Shown piece after piece: positions 1-9,514 of a stretch of 64,000 nt of DNA; positions within the stretch are counted from its first letter, which is position 1; every line of letters starts with the position of its first letter. The notes beneath the pieces were generated by a model. It did no database searches. It saw only the letters and a program-made list of their open reading frames with translations, and had not been told where the DNA came from. A program made the position numbers and the translations under genes. Where the stretch lies: contig CBDCUC010000039.1 of assembly GCA_965222485.1 (NCBI GenBank), positions 434,001-498,000 on the forward strand, in the 5' to 3' direction. The DNA comes from CBDCUC01 sp965222485. Lineage in GTDB: Bacteria > Pseudomonadota > Alphaproteobacteria > Rhizobiales > Hyphomicrobiaceae.

Positions 1-1177
1 CAGGCACCGGTGGTGGCGTCGATGACGCGCTATAATCATTCCGCTGCGTACGCGCGCCGTCGGGTCCTTTTGCGGACGGAATCGCAGGTAGTTCTGGTGG
101 CGGAGCCAGCGACCGGTCCGATCCGCGCGCCTCAAAGGCCTTGCGTTGTTTAGGATCCAGAGGTGCCAGAACATGCCGGGCTCTGCTGGAGTTGTCACGG
201 ACAGTGCGACCTCCCGCGTCGGACTGACTAAGTGCGAAATGCCGCGCTGCTTTGCGCTGTTCAAGTCGGGGAGCAAGGACTTCCCGATTGTAGGCGGCGC
301 GAACGACACGGTCATCTTCAGGCAGATTGCGCTCTACCTTACCGGTATCGGTCAATTCATCGTACATGGCTTGAACCAGACGACGGTCTTCAGCGTCCGC
401 CAATTTGCGCTCAACCCATTTCACCGGAATCTTCAACCCGGCGATAACTGTTTCCGCTGTCAAATCGATCTGCGGTGGCAACTGTCCAGACTCGATAAAC
501 GCGCGTTCCAAAATGCGCGCAAACCCCATGGACGCATACAGCAATAGGTCTGCAACCGCTGCCTTAGCGACCTGGTTAAGACCGGTCCGAGGATCGGTCG
601 ACCCGCGCTCGATGTCGTAATGTGCGATCAGGGTCTCGTAGAACTGATGCGAGGTTTCCGCACCTTGGATAACGGCATCTTCGAGCCAGTGTGGCCCATC
701 CGGCAGCACGACATCGACGTCCGGGTTCTTCTGCTCCGCCAATGGACGCAGCTCATCGTAGGACTTGTTTACACTCCACTCGATCCCGCGATGAACGGCC
801 GTCTCCGCATCCGATTGTCCGGTGTGAAGCGGCATAATCGGATCAGTGTAGTAGTGGCTCAGGACACCGGCGCACCAAACGGCTTCGCTCCAATTGCCGG
901 CTTTGAGCGCGGCCAATAGGTGATCGTACCACCTGCGCGCCTTTCCCGGCGCTCCGCCCCAATAGTTGTCGCCAACATGCAGAACATGATTGGTGAAGTC
1001 CTTGAAGTCTTTATCGGGAGCTTTCGAGCCCTGCAGAAATAACTCTGCATCTTTTAGGAAAAGCCGTCGCCACGCGTCAGCCTGGTCGCCGCGTAGCCAG
1101 CGCAGGGCGTCCAGCGCCAACTTATGATGTGTCCCGTTGGCATGGGCTGCATAAACAATCCGGAATAGTAACGTCAT
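1..1177 (-). CDS. Zinc-dependent phospholipase C-like protein, partial (3' end beyond the window)
   Basis: The reverse strand is open without a stop from an ATG at 1177 to the window edge, so at least 392 residues are encoded and the C-terminus is missing. A GGAG-like ribosome binding site lies 7 bases upstream of the ATG. The N-terminal 140 residues carry a histidine and acid pattern expected of the zinc phospholipase C fold: H12, H17-H18, H64, H67, D70, H108, D112, H118, E125, H129 and E133, with the stretch SHYYTDPIMPLHTG at 107-120. Proteins of this type in Hyphomicrobiales often continue into a DUF4332 helix-hairpin-helix region, but that part is not in the window. The last visible residues are rich in Pro, Arg and Ser and look like a linker. 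There is no signal peptide, so a cytoplasmic place is likely. Substrate and role are unknown. The zinc-PLC assignment is by pattern only. Confidence 0.72.
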   Translation of the reverse strand, partial: MTLLFRIVYAAHANGTHHKLALDALRWLRGDQADAWRRLFLKDAELFLQGSKAPDKDFKDFTNHVLHVGDNYWGGAPGKARRWYDHLLAALKAGNWSEAVWCAGVLSHYYTDPIMPLHTGQSDAETAVHRGIEWSVNKSYDELRPLAEQKNPDVDVVLPDGPHWLEDAVIQGAETSHQFYETLIAHYDIERGSTDPRTGLNQVAKAAVADLLLYASMGFARILERAFIESGQLPPQIDLTAETVIAGLKIPVKWVERKLADAEDRRLVQAMYDELTDTGKVERNLPEDDRVVRAAYNREVLAPRLEQRKAARHFALSQSDAGGRTVRDNSSRARHVLAPLDPKQRKAFEARGSDRSLAPPPELPAIPSAKGPDGARTQRNDYSASSTPPPVP

Positions 1178-1405
1178 CAGGCGCGCTCCGCATCAAGTGG
1201 CAGGTCTCTTTATAGCGAAAGACCTCTTGAACACTTGGCGCGTAGGCTAGGCGAGTCGCAGCCTGAGGCAAACGAGCCGGGCTGATTCGATCAGGTTACA
1301 CACAAATTCGACGGTGGATTGACCCGGACATGCTCTAGACGTTAGCGGACCTGTGACACGGCCGCTACGCTGCGTTCCCGATTGGGACAAAGACGCGGCA
1401 CCGCA

Positions 1406-3541
1406 CTACCGGCCTTCGCGCCACCAGGCCAACGAGATAAGAGCCAGAAGCAATGCAAGCGCGGCCAAACCGGTAAACAACGGCGTGAGTTTTATGCCGC
1501 GCGTGACAAAGGCGTTGCGATCGCGCAATCCCATCCAGCTCGCGCCCGCCATAACTTGCGCATTTGACATCATGGTCACGCGAGGCAGTGAGACATCGGC
1601 AACGCCGCCCGCAGAACTCGAAGTGGCCGCGCCGCCTTTCGCTGTCCAGAAGGCGCGCCCGCGTGTCGACGAGATCAAAGGTTTCAGTTTTTCGTCTGTC
1701 GCCGTAACCTCGCTCATTTCGCGCCGGTCGTGTGCACCGGCATGAACGACAGCCGTGAGGGTGTCCGTCTTTGCTTTCGTTTGGGCCTTATAGAGACCTG
1801 GCACATCGACGGTGATGGTCTTGCGCCACAAGCCGGGGGCGGCCGACTCAAGCGTGACGTCTTTGGTTTGACCATCAGGCTGCTCAATCGTGACCGGTTG
1901 TATTTCGCTTTCCATTGAGCGCCGCTCAAGTGTGACCTGCAGACCATTGGCTTCGGCAAGCAGCCGTTCTTCCTCCAAGTCTGGCTCCTTCATGAGCCAA
2001 TGCGAAAGGCGCCGCAACAAGTGGGTATGCGGTCCGCCTCCGTCGTAGCCGCGCGCCCACAGCCAAGCGTGATCGGAGGCCAGGAGCGCCACACGGCCCT
2101 CTCCCTTCCGGTCGAGAATCAACAGTGGCAAATTCTTCGCGCCATTCATGACCACCCTACCACGATCGGGCCTGACCTCGACTTGTCGCAGCCAGCGGCC
2201 CCACGACGGCGTTTTGCCTTCACTGCCCGCTCCAGGAAGACCACGCGTAACAGGGTGCTTTACACCTTCTTCCGTAATTGTCGCATGGAAGGGTTCGTTG
2301 ATCATGCGCCCAGTCGGAGGAGCCGGAAGAACCGGCGCCAGGGGTGTTCTGTACAAGCTGGTGCGCCCGGCATAGTCGTCGCCAGCAGCAACAAGCACGG
2401 CGCCACCATGGCGCTCGACGTAGTTGGCAATGTTGCCATAATAACTGCGGCGTAACAGGTTTCGGTTTTGGTACCTGTCAAAAATGATCAGGTCAAAATC
2501 CTTGATCTTTTGTAAGAACAGTTCGCGTGTCGGAAATGCGATAAGCGACAGCTCGTGTATTGGCGTCCCATCCTGTTTTTCGGGAGGACGCAGGATCGTA
2601 AAGTGCACGAGGTCAACAGCGGCGTCGGACTTGAGTAGGTTGCGCCACGTGCGCTCGCCGGCATGCGGTGCACCTGAGACGAGCAGAACGCGCAAGTTTT
2701 CCCTTACTCCTTGGGCTGAAACTACAACGCGATTGTTGGCGGGCGTCAACTCACCCTTTGCCGTGGCAAGTTCGATTTCAAGAATGTTGGTTCCTGCATG
2801 CGGGAAGGGCATGTCGAGGCGCACTGAGCGGCCAATCGCTGTGCGGATCGTTTCATCAGCCTCGCCTTCGCGACGCACGGTCAACGTGACAACATCGCTT
2901 GCTTGATCGGCCTTACCCGTTTCACTGACCTTGAGTTCAATTTCACGCGTTTGGCCGACAATCCCGTAACGAGGCGCCTTGATAATCTCCAAACGTCTGT
3001 CGAATTCATCTGGCCGTCCTGTGAGCAGCACATGCACCGGAGACTCAAAACCAACCGCCGCTGCCGATTTTGGTACGTCATGCACCTGCCCGTCCGTAAT
3101 CATCACAACGCCTGCGATGCGGTCGGGCGGCGTATTTTCCAAAGCCGTGTTGAGGCTGTCGAACAGGCGTGTGCCAGCGTTGCGACTGCCTGACTTATTG
3201 TCGGCAACCACCCATTTGACTTCAAGGTTATTTACCTTGCCTAGCCGTGTTTCCAATTCACGCCGCACAGCATCCGTTTGTCCGGGCCTGTCCGCCAGCG
3301 CCTGGCTCGTGCTTCGATCGACAACGACGATTGCGATATTTGCGAGCGTCTCGCGCTCTTCCTGTCGCAGCGTCGGATTGGCCAAAGCGGCTAGCAGAGC
3401 CAGCATCGCCAATGAACGCATCAAGAGGCCGCGACTGTGTCGCCACGCCAGAAGCGCAATCAACGCAAGCATTGCCATGCCGGCAAAAATAAGAAACGGA
3501 ACCGGGAGCAGCGGCGCAAACTCAATCGACCAGTTGTTCAT
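1406..3541 (-). CDS. Large membrane protein with VWA-like and glutamine amidotransferase-like regions (Bat-type cluster)
   Basis: The 711-residue protein has two hydrophobic helices at about 10-55, a long soluble region and a final helix at about 688-706 followed by WWREGR. Residues 68-190 resemble a von Willebrand A fold with an early VVVDRSTS strand and a VVMITDGQVHD strand. Residues 285-430 resemble the class I amidotransferase-like fold found in other proteins of these clusters (LLVSGAPHAGERTW, then an AVLVAAGDDYAG strand); no catalytic triad is evident. It is the last gene of the MoxR/DUF58/DUF4159 operon. Its GAGGT ribosome binding site overlaps the stop of the upstream gene, which ends 11 bases before. 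By family it should be anchored in the inner membrane with the soluble part in the periplasm. A role in envelope stress or protein quality control is inferred from the neighbours only. Confidence 0.75.
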   Translation of the reverse strand: MNNWSIEFAPLLPVPFLIFAGMAMLALIALLAWRHSRGLLMRSLAMLALLAALANPTLRQEERETLANIAIVVVDRSTSQALADRPGQTDAVRRELETRLGKVNNLEVKWVVADNKSGSRNAGTRLFDSLNTALENTPPDRIAGVVMITDGQVHDVPKSAAAVGFESPVHVLLTGRPDEFDRRLEIIKAPRYGIVGQTREIELKVSETGKADQASDVVTLTVRREGEADETIRTAIGRSVRLDMPFPHAGTNILEIELATAKGELTPANNRVVVSAQGVRENLRVLLVSGAPHAGERTWRNLLKSDAAVDLVHFTILRPPEKQDGTPIHELSLIAFPTRELFLQKIKDFDLIIFDRYQNRNLLRRSYYGNIANYVERHGGAVLVAAGDDYAGRTSLYRTPLAPVLPAPPTGRMINEPFHATITEEGVKHPVTRGLPGAGSEGKTPSWGRWLRQVEVRPDRGRVVMNGAKNLPLLILDRKGEGRVALLASDHAWLWARGYDGGGPHTHLLRRLSHWLMKEPDLEEERLLAEANGLQVTLERRSMESEIQPVTIEQPDGQTKDVTLESAAPGLWRKTITVDVPGLYKAQTKAKTDTLTAVVHAGAHDRREMSEVTATDEKLKPLISSTRGRAFWTAKGGAATSSSAGGVADVSLPRVTMMSNAQVMAGASWMGLRDRNAFVTRGIKLTPLFTGLAALALLLALISLAWWREGR

Positions 3542-3552
3542 GCGCGTTTACC

Positions 3553-6528
3553 TCACTGACCCAGCCGGCCGAGCAACGCAGGCACGTGCACCTGATCGGC
3601 TTTGTAGTTTCCGGTAAGCGCATGCATGACAATATTGATGCCGGTGCGAAATGCATATTCGCGTTGTTTGCGTCCACCGGGCACGAGCGGATAATAGGGG
3701 CGTCCGGTCTCATCAATCGCCCAAGCGGAAGCAAAGTCGTTTGATGTAATGAGGATTGACGTCACCCCGTCTGCCTTACGCGCTTGACGCCCGCCCGGCT
3801 CATAGTCTCCACCTTCAAGATTTGCATCCTGCGTCGTATCCACGCTGCCGGCCTCGACCCACAGCTGACCGCCGTCCCAGCGACCTGGAAACGACCGAAG
3901 CAGATAGAAAGACTTGGTAAGAACGTGGCCTTCAGGAACCGGCTCAAGGCGCGGAATGTCGAGCCGTCCTAAAATCCGCTGCAACGGCGTACCGTCGGGA
4001 CCGGCCAAGACACCGCCCGATGTGCCGCGCCCGTAATCGCCTGTATCGAAAATAATCATGCCGCCCTGTTTCATGTAGGCGTCAATCTTAGAGACGACAT
4101 CATCGGGCAAGGCCGATGCATTCTCTAAGACCGGCCAATACAGCACTGGAAAAAAGGCGATCTCGTCTTCAAGAATGTCGACTCCGACCGGCGGCCCCGG
4201 GATGACCGTGGTGCGAAGCGTCAAGATACGCCCCAATCCCGTGAGGCCCTGCGCACTCGTTTCATCTGTGCGTGGGTTTCCAGTCAGGACATAACCGAGT
4301 GTAACCTGTCTCGTCGCCGCAAGCGCCACGGCATCGGCCGAAGCCTGCGCGCCCGCGGACTGTGCCCGGGCCGTATCGCTTGCCGCAATCGATGTCGCCG
4401 CTATCACCACCGCCGTAGGAAGAGCGATAACGACGAGACTTGATGCTGTGTTCGCTGCCGCAGTCCGCGCACTCTGGCCGCGTCCGCGCAGTGGCCCGCC
4501 CGTCTGCAGCAACACAATCGCCAACATATCCAACAACAACAGGCAGAATGCCGCCCCGAGAAGCCACGGCTTAAGTGCGACCGCACCACGGCTCTCGTAC
4601 CCTAACAGCTGCGTTCCCTGCGGCGGCGGCGGCAGAGGTTCAAGTGTCGTTTCGCTGTTCGCGATATTAAGAGCTCGTGGAGTCCCGGTCGCACCATAAT
4701 AGCCCGGCGGGTGATTGAAGGATGGCCTCTGTTTGTCAAACTGTGCGTTCAGCAGAGGCTTCGCCGTCGGCGGAGGCGCCGCGAGACGGCCGAACCCATC
4801 GAGTGTCTCCACTGGCGCAAGATTAGTTGGCGTGTCGGCGTCACTGGATATCGGCTCAGAGCTGTCATCCTCTTCCATGGCATCTAAACCAGCTTCCCCG
4901 GCCTCACTCTTTGTAAGCACAGCGCCGCCCAGCTGACCGAGCGAACTGACACGTCGCAACATTTCAACGAATAATCCCGAAATGGGCAAATTCGACCAGT
5001 CCGAGTTGGCCGTGACATGAAACAGGATCAGATATCCATCACCGCGTTTGGTTGCGGTGACCAACGGCGTGCCGTCACTCAATCTGGCCCAAACTTGTAC
5101 GTTGCTACCCAGCCTGGTCGGGTCAGCCAGAACCTGCCTATTGATCCTGACATCGTCCGGAAGATCGAGCCCTGCAAACAGGCTCGTGTCATCAAATGCG
5201 GCCAGCGGCTGCGGCGTCGACCACGACAAGGCCCCACCTAATGTGCGCCCGCCGATCCGCAATGGCACCGGCAAGAGACTATCACCACCTTTTTCCAGGC
5301 GAGGCCCAGCAAACCGAACCAGCACGCCGCCCTTCCTCACCCACGCCCCAATACGCTCTTGAACATTGCCCGACAGCGTGCCGATGTCGGCGAGCATCAA
5401 CACACTGGCTCCCTGGTTGAGGATTTCACGCACGCCGCCACTAAGGTCGGCCTTGCGCGGTTTGACAATCTCGGCAAATGGCGCCAGCGCGCGCTCAATG
5501 TAGTAGAGCGGAGCGAGCAGAGGTTGCGCCTTTTCACGTGCGCTGCCTGACAGCAGTCCGACCCGGTTCCAACGTGATCGTTGGTCCAACAGACTGACCG
5601 CGCCTGCGGAGCTGCCACCAGCAAGTGCCACTCGCGTGACTTGATTACGAATTTCCAGTGGCAAATCGAATTCGACGGAGGTCTGCTGTGCGCCCACGGC
5701 AAGTTCAAACTCCGCCTCACCCAACCGTTCTCCACGCGCAGAGAACGCATGCAACACGCCAGGTCTGAGCCCGCCGTTCGCACGCAGGATGCGCGTCTTG
5801 AGTTTTCCGCCGGCGGCAAGGCCAGTATCAACCGCAAGCGCTTCGCCATCCGGAGTTGTCTCACTTAAGACAAAGCTGCCGTCAGAGGCGACCTGCGCAA
5901 GTTGCTGCGCAAATTCATTTGCACCGCCCGCATGATCAATACCATCGGCGACCCATACGACGCTTGCTCCTGTGCCTGCGTCACCTGCAAGAGCAGCCTG
6001 CAATGCCTTCAGCGCCGCGGACCTGTCAGGCGCATAGGGTTGTGGCACCAAAGCCGCGGCAAGTTGGCGTGCACGCGTCGGTGTGGTGATCTCAAACTCA
6101 ATTGTGCGGTCTGTCTGTGCGGTTGGTGCAACGACCACCGGTCTGTTCGCGTTCTCCGCCTGTAATATGATGCGCTCAACCATCGCCTGACGGTGGGCCC
6201 ATCCCGTCGCGCTTGCCCAGCCGTTATCGACGACAATCGCCACCGGCCCATCGCCTTTTAGCGGCTGCGATTCATTTGCATTGAGTATCGGTTCGGCTAA
6301 GGCGCAGATAATAAGAGCCGCCGCCAGCAATCTAATGAGCATCAGCCACCACGGCGTTTTGGCTGGTGTCTTTTCCCGATTTTCCAGTCCCACGAGGATG
6401 CGCGTCGGCGGAAATGATATGCGCTTAGGCAACGGCGGGACGGTGCGCAAAAGCCAATAGATCAACGGCAACGCAACAAGCGCTGTGAGAAGCCACGGAC
6501 TTGCAAAAGCGAGCGCACCAAGCGTCAT
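3553..6528 (-). CDS. BatA-like N-terminal and DUF4159 domain membrane protein
   Basis: The 991-residue protein starts with the typical BatA (aerotolerance regulator) N-terminus: two membrane helices at about 7-27 and 60-80, with the conserved FPPTRILVGL stretch between them. A VWA-like soluble part follows and includes AIVVDNGWASATG. A further membrane helix lies at about 655-680 and another hydrophobic stretch at about 700-720. The last 220 residues form a DUF4159 domain with VTLGYVLTGNPRTDE, FFPVLYWPV and GGMIIFDTGDYG. Its start overlaps the stop of the DUF58 gene by ATGA, so the two are translationally coupled. The family belongs to MoxR-linked membrane complexes. The exact function is not known. 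Confidence 0.85.
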   Translation of the reverse strand: MTLGALAFASPWLLTALVALPLIYWLLRTVPPLPKRISFPPTRILVGLENREKTPAKTPWWLMLIRLLAAALIICALAEPILNANESQPLKGDGPVAIVVDNGWASATGWAHRQAMVERIILQAENANRPVVVAPTAQTDRTIEFEITTPTRARQLAAALVPQPYAPDRSAALKALQAALAGDAGTGASVVWVADGIDHAGGANEFAQQLAQVASDGSFVLSETTPDGEALAVDTGLAAGGKLKTRILRANGGLRPGVLHAFSARGERLGEAEFELAVGAQQTSVEFDLPLEIRNQVTRVALAGGSSAGAVSLLDQRSRWNRVGLLSGSAREKAQPLLAPLYYIERALAPFAEIVKPRKADLSGGVREILNQGASVLMLADIGTLSGNVQERIGAWVRKGGVLVRFAGPRLEKGGDSLLPVPLRIGGRTLGGALSWSTPQPLAAFDDTSLFAGLDLPDDVRINRQVLADPTRLGSNVQVWARLSDGTPLVTATKRGDGYLILFHVTANSDWSNLPISGLFVEMLRRVSSLGQLGGAVLTKSEAGEAGLDAMEEDDSSEPISSDADTPTNLAPVETLDGFGRLAAPPPTAKPLLNAQFDKQRPSFNHPPGYYGATGTPRALNIANSETTLEPLPPPPQGTQLLGYESRGAVALKPWLLGAAFCLLLLDMLAIVLLQTGGPLRGRGQSARTAAANTASSLVVIALPTAVVIAATSIAASDTARAQSAGAQASADAVALAATRQVTLGYVLTGNPRTDETSAQGLTGLGRILTLRTTVIPGPPVGVDILEDEIAFFPVLYWPVLENASALPDDVVSKIDAYMKQGGMIIFDTGDYGRGTSGGVLAGPDGTPLQRILGRLDIPRLEPVPEGHVLTKSFYLLRSFPGRWDGGQLWVEAGSVDTTQDANLEGGDYEPGGRQARKADGVTSILITSNDFASAWAIDETGRPYYPLVPGGRKQREYAFRTGINIVMHALTGNYKADQVHVPALLGRLGQ

Positions 6529-7523
6529 GCGTTATCCTCCGCCAACGCTTCGGCTTCATCGTTCCCGCTGGCCTGAGGGTTTTCGCTTTGCCAGCGATAC
6601 CCGCCGGCGCCTTGCAAGCGCATGATCAGGTTTAACAGTGGCTCAGACGCGGGCCGATCGGTATGGTGCACCATGAGCGACCATCCAGCCTGATGCGCAA
6701 TATTGGCCAAGCCGGTATGATGGGCTGCAAACTTGACCTGGTAAGCCTCGCGAACGGACTCAGCTCTATCCGCGATCCAACGTTCACCGCTCTCCGGGCT
6801 TAAAAACTCTGTGCGCCCCTCATATGGAAGTGTCTCCTCGGCAGGATCCAGAACCTGGATGATGTGGCCGGACACCCCTTCGCTGGCAAGCCGAAGAATA
6901 CGTTCCTCTAATTCCGGCAGGGGGTCGAGAAAGTCGCTAAACAGCAGAACGCCGGAGTAACGCGACAGCCGCGCTTGCGAGGGAATGCCTGCCGTCAATT
7001 GCTCTTCATCCCCATGGGCCGCAATCGCTTCGGCCAATCGCATTGTGGCGCGCCGGCTGGCCGTTGGCGCGGTGAGACCCAACAAGCCGACTCGCTCGCC
7101 GCCGCGCACCAGAAGCTCCGCCGTCGCCAGCATCAAAACAAGTGCGCGGTCACGCTTTGTCGTCTCCGACAAGTGGCTATGAAAATCCATTGACGCTGAC
7201 AAATCCGGCCAGAGCCAGATCGTGTGCGCAGCCTCCCATTCGCGCTCGCGCACATAGATATGAGTGGAGCTTGCCGACCGGCGCCAATCGATGAGTGACG
7301 TGGAGTCCGTGTTTTGGTACTGGCGAAACTGCCAGAATGTTTCGCCTGGACCGGCACGTCGTCGTCCATGCAAACCGTGCGTAACAGTTTGCGCAATGCG
7401 ATCCGCTTCAATGAGGATTTCAGGCAGCCGCGCCGCAAGGCTGTGGGCTTGCGCTTCCAACTCGAACGCATCGGCGCCCACCCGGCTGCGCCGGTTTGCG
7501 GTGCGGTCATCGGCGGGGGCCAT
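6525..7523 (-). CDS. DUF58 domain-containing protein
   Basis: This 332-residue protein has the DUF58 signature in its N-terminal third: the stretch RRRAGPGETFWQFRQY, followed by the conserved IDWRRSA. A VWA-like region follows (TIWLWPDLSASMDFHS, then VLLFSDFLDPL), which places it in the group of DUF58 proteins fused to or resembling a VWA fold. There is no membrane helix. It begins 5 bases after the MoxR gene stop and overlaps the next gene by 4 bases. DUF58 proteins are the standard partners of MoxR ATPases and probably form a chaperone-like complex with the membrane proteins downstream. A C-terminal tail of about 20 residues is acidic and disordered in appearance. Confidence 0.88.
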   Translation of the reverse strand: MAPADDRTANRRSRVGADAFELEAQAHSLAARLPEILIEADRIAQTVTHGLHGRRRAGPGETFWQFRQYQNTDSTSLIDWRRSASSTHIYVREREWEAAHTIWLWPDLSASMDFHSHLSETTKRDRALVLMLATAELLVRGGERVGLLGLTAPTASRRATMRLAEAIAAHGDEEQLTAGIPSQARLSRYSGVLLFSDFLDPLPELEERILRLASEGVSGHIIQVLDPAEETLPYEGRTEFLSPESGERWIADRAESVREAYQVKFAAHHTGLANIAHQAGWSLMVHHTDRPASEPLLNLIMRLQGAGGYRWQSENPQASGNDEAEALAEDNA

Positions 7524-7528
7524 TCCGG

Positions 7529-8527
7529 CTACTCCAGTGCCTCTGTAAGACTCGTGATGACGGCGCTCACATCCTTGCCTTCCGCACGCGCTGCAAACGT
7601 CAAGGCCATGCGGTGTTTCAGAACCGGATCGGCCAAGGCGATCACGTCATCGACCGAGGGTGCAAGGCGGCCATCGATGAGCGCCTTTGCACGAACCGCA
7701 AGCATGAACGCCTGACTGGCACGAGGGCCAGGCCCCCACGCAACCAGTTTATCCGTCGTCTCGTTTTCACCCGTTCCCGGACGCGCCGAACGTACCAGCT
7801 GCAAAATCGCTTCGACAACTTTGTCCGGAACAGGGATCTGCCGGACGAGCCGCTGGATCTTCATGATCTCATTGGCGTTCAGAATGGTCTCCAACGCGGC
7901 CTTTTCCGTGCCGGTTGTCGCGTAAAGCATGCGCCGCTCGGCGGCCAGATCCGGATAGTTGACATCCACCTGCAGCAAGAACCGATCGAGCTGCGCTTCG
8001 GGCAAGGGATAGGTGCCTTCTTGCTCCAACGGGTTTTGCGTCGCCAATACATGAAACGGTTTTGGAACGTCATGGCGTTCGCCCGCAACCGTTACATGAT
8101 GTTCCTGCATCGCCTGCAAAAGCGCCGACTGCGTTTTTGGCGACGCTCTGTTGATTTCGTCAGCCATCAAAAGCTGCGTAAACACCGGACCCTTAATAAA
8201 CCGGAATGCACGTGCCTGTCCCGGGACCTCATCAAGAACTTCCGACCCGATAACATCCGACGGCATGAGGTCGGGCGTGAATTGAATGCGCGTGGCGTCC
8301 AGGCCGAGTACTTTGCCAAGTGTGTCTACCAGAAGCGTTTTGGCAAGACCTGGCACACCGATGAGCAGGGCATGGCCGCCAGCCAGGATGGTTATCAGTG
8401 CCCGTTCGATCACCACGTCCTGACCAAAGATCACGGTTGCGGCTGTCTGGTGCGCCTTCTGCACCCTTGCGGCAGCGGCCTCCAAGTCCGGTACAATTGA
8501 AGCATCAGTTTGCGATAAAGAGGTCAT
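7529..8527 (-). CDS. MoxR family AAA+ ATPase
   Basis: A 332-residue protein of the AAA_3 class. The Walker A motif is GVPGLAKT at about 58-65. Walker B is LLMADEINRA at about 120-129, followed by the sensor region ATQNPLEQEGTYPLPEAQLDRF typical of MoxR proteins (read here in two parts: ATQNPLEQEGTYPL and PEAQLDRF). A C-terminal lid domain with RASQAFMLAVRAKAL follows. It is the first gene of a four-gene minus-strand operon. MoxR ATPases act as chaperones that help metal insertion or assembly of periplasmic or membrane complexes, together with VWA proteins. The start at 8527 has no good ribosome binding site, but the N-terminal length fits the family. Confidence 0.93.
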   Translation of the reverse strand: MTSLSQTDASIVPDLEAAAARVQKAHQTAATVIFGQDVVIERALITILAGGHALLIGVPGLAKTLLVDTLGKVLGLDATRIQFTPDLMPSDVIGSEVLDEVPGQARAFRFIKGPVFTQLLMADEINRASPKTQSALLQAMQEHHVTVAGERHDVPKPFHVLATQNPLEQEGTYPLPEAQLDRFLLQVDVNYPDLAAERRMLYATTGTEKAALETILNANEIMKIQRLVRQIPVPDKVVEAILQLVRSARPGTGENETTDKLVAWGPGPRASQAFMLAVRAKALIDGRLAPSVDDVIALADPVLKHRMALTFAARAEGKDVSAVITSLTEALE

Positions 8528-8850
8528 ATCGGATCGGTCACCGTTTTCTAGTCATTATTCCGTAGGCGATGGAGGAACCCATCATAGGCCAAAGGTTCTG
8601 GCCTTAGAAGGCGCTATGCCGACAAACTTGGGAGCTCCTATAGCATTTGGGCCCGAGCCTGCTTGCCCCGATACGCCTGGTCAAGTGAATGTTAGGTAAC
8701 AAATGCGGCAAACGCTCTGACAGATGTCGCGCTGGTGAGTCATCGGGGGCCGAACGAAGCGAACTGCCGGCTCAGCCTGCATTTGCCGGGTTTTGAGCGC
8801 CATTCGTCACTATAATCAACCTGCTGTGAGGTTTGGGGGAAGCTTGGCAC
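8528..8850. other. Divergent intergenic region between moxR-like operon and DUF1285 gene
   Basis: These 323 bases separate two divergently transcribed units and must hold both promoters. On the plus strand a TATAAT-like hexamer is at 8811-8816, but no good -35 hexamer sits at the right distance. A small inverted repeat (GGCCAAAGGTTCTGGCC) lies at 8588-8604. I see no short gene here. Confidence 0.5.
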
Positions 8851-9441
8851 GTGTCCATTAACGACATTGAAAACTTGCTCAAGTCTGCGCGCGACCGGCA
8901 ATTGCCTCCTGTCGATCAGTGGGACCCACCTCACTGCGGCGACATCGGCATGAAAATCGCCCGCAACGGCGTGTGGTATTATCAAGGCAGCCCCATCGGC
9001 CGAAAGCCACTTGTAAAACTGTTCGCAAGCGTCCTTCGCAAGGATGCGGACGAACAGCACTACCTCGTCACGCCAGTCGAGAAGATTGTTGTCGAAGTCG
9101 AGGACGCACCATTTCTTGCCGTCGAGATGAACGTGCTGGGCAGCGGGGCTGACCGTCAAATCATATTTCGCACCAATGTCGACGATGTCGTTGAAGTCGG
9201 ATCCGGCAATCCGCTCAGGTTTGAAGTGGAACAGCACTCCGGCGGTCTGAAACCCTATGTGCGGGTGCGCGGCAGGTTGGAAGCTTTGTTGACCCGCGCC
9301 CTGTACTATGACCTCGTCGCATTGGCCGAGCAGACCCCGGGCACTGAGAAGGCTGATACGGCCCCGCTGGGAATTTGGGCGGGCGGCGAATTTTACGAAT
9401 TGAGCGATAACACACAACGTCTGCCACGCTCAGCCCGGTGA
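8851..9441 (+). CDS. DUF1285 domain-containing protein
   Basis: The product has 196 residues when started at the GTG at 8851. That start is preferred because GGGGGA lies 10 bases upstream, whereas an in-frame TTG at 8833 would overlap this site. Characteristic DUF1285 stretches are the CGDIGMKIARNGVWYYQGSPI region near the start, read as CGDIGMKIARNG plus WYYQGSPI, then KLFASVLRKD, a VEKIVVEVEDAPF strand pair and RALYYDLVALA near the end. The fold is two small beta-rich domains and the protein should be cytoplasmic. In related genomes this gene usually sits next to a MoxR gene and precedes nudL and a CCA-adding enzyme. Here only the MoxR neighbour is kept. Function is unknown. Confidence 0.88.
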   Translation: MSINDIENLLKSARDRQLPPVDQWDPPHCGDIGMKIARNGVWYYQGSPIGRKPLVKLFASVLRKDADEQHYLVTPVEKIVVEVEDAPFLAVEMNVLGSGADRQIIFRTNVDDVVEVGSGNPLRFEVEQHSGGLKPYVRVRGRLEALLTRALYYDLVALAEQTPGTEKADTAPLGIWAGGEFYELSDNTQRLPRSAR

Positions 9442-9514
9442 CAAACTGGCCCGTGATAAAATGGGGCGCACAAGCACCGTGCGGCCGCCGCGCTATCGCC
9501 AATGACCGTTTGAT

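Noticed and set aside
146..919. Several plus-strand frames at the left edge
   Set aside because: They overlap the minus-strand phospholipase C-like gene, which is open to the window edge and has conserved residues.
6141..6155. GTTC-rich sequence resembling an alphaproteobacterial LexA box
   Set aside because: The spacing does not fit GTTC-N7-GTTC and the site is inside a coding region.
7496..8500. A 334-codon plus-strand frame opposite the MoxR gene
   Set aside because: It is the complement of a clearly conserved MoxR ATPase with all motifs; the antisense frame has no domain likeness and is a by-product of codon bias.
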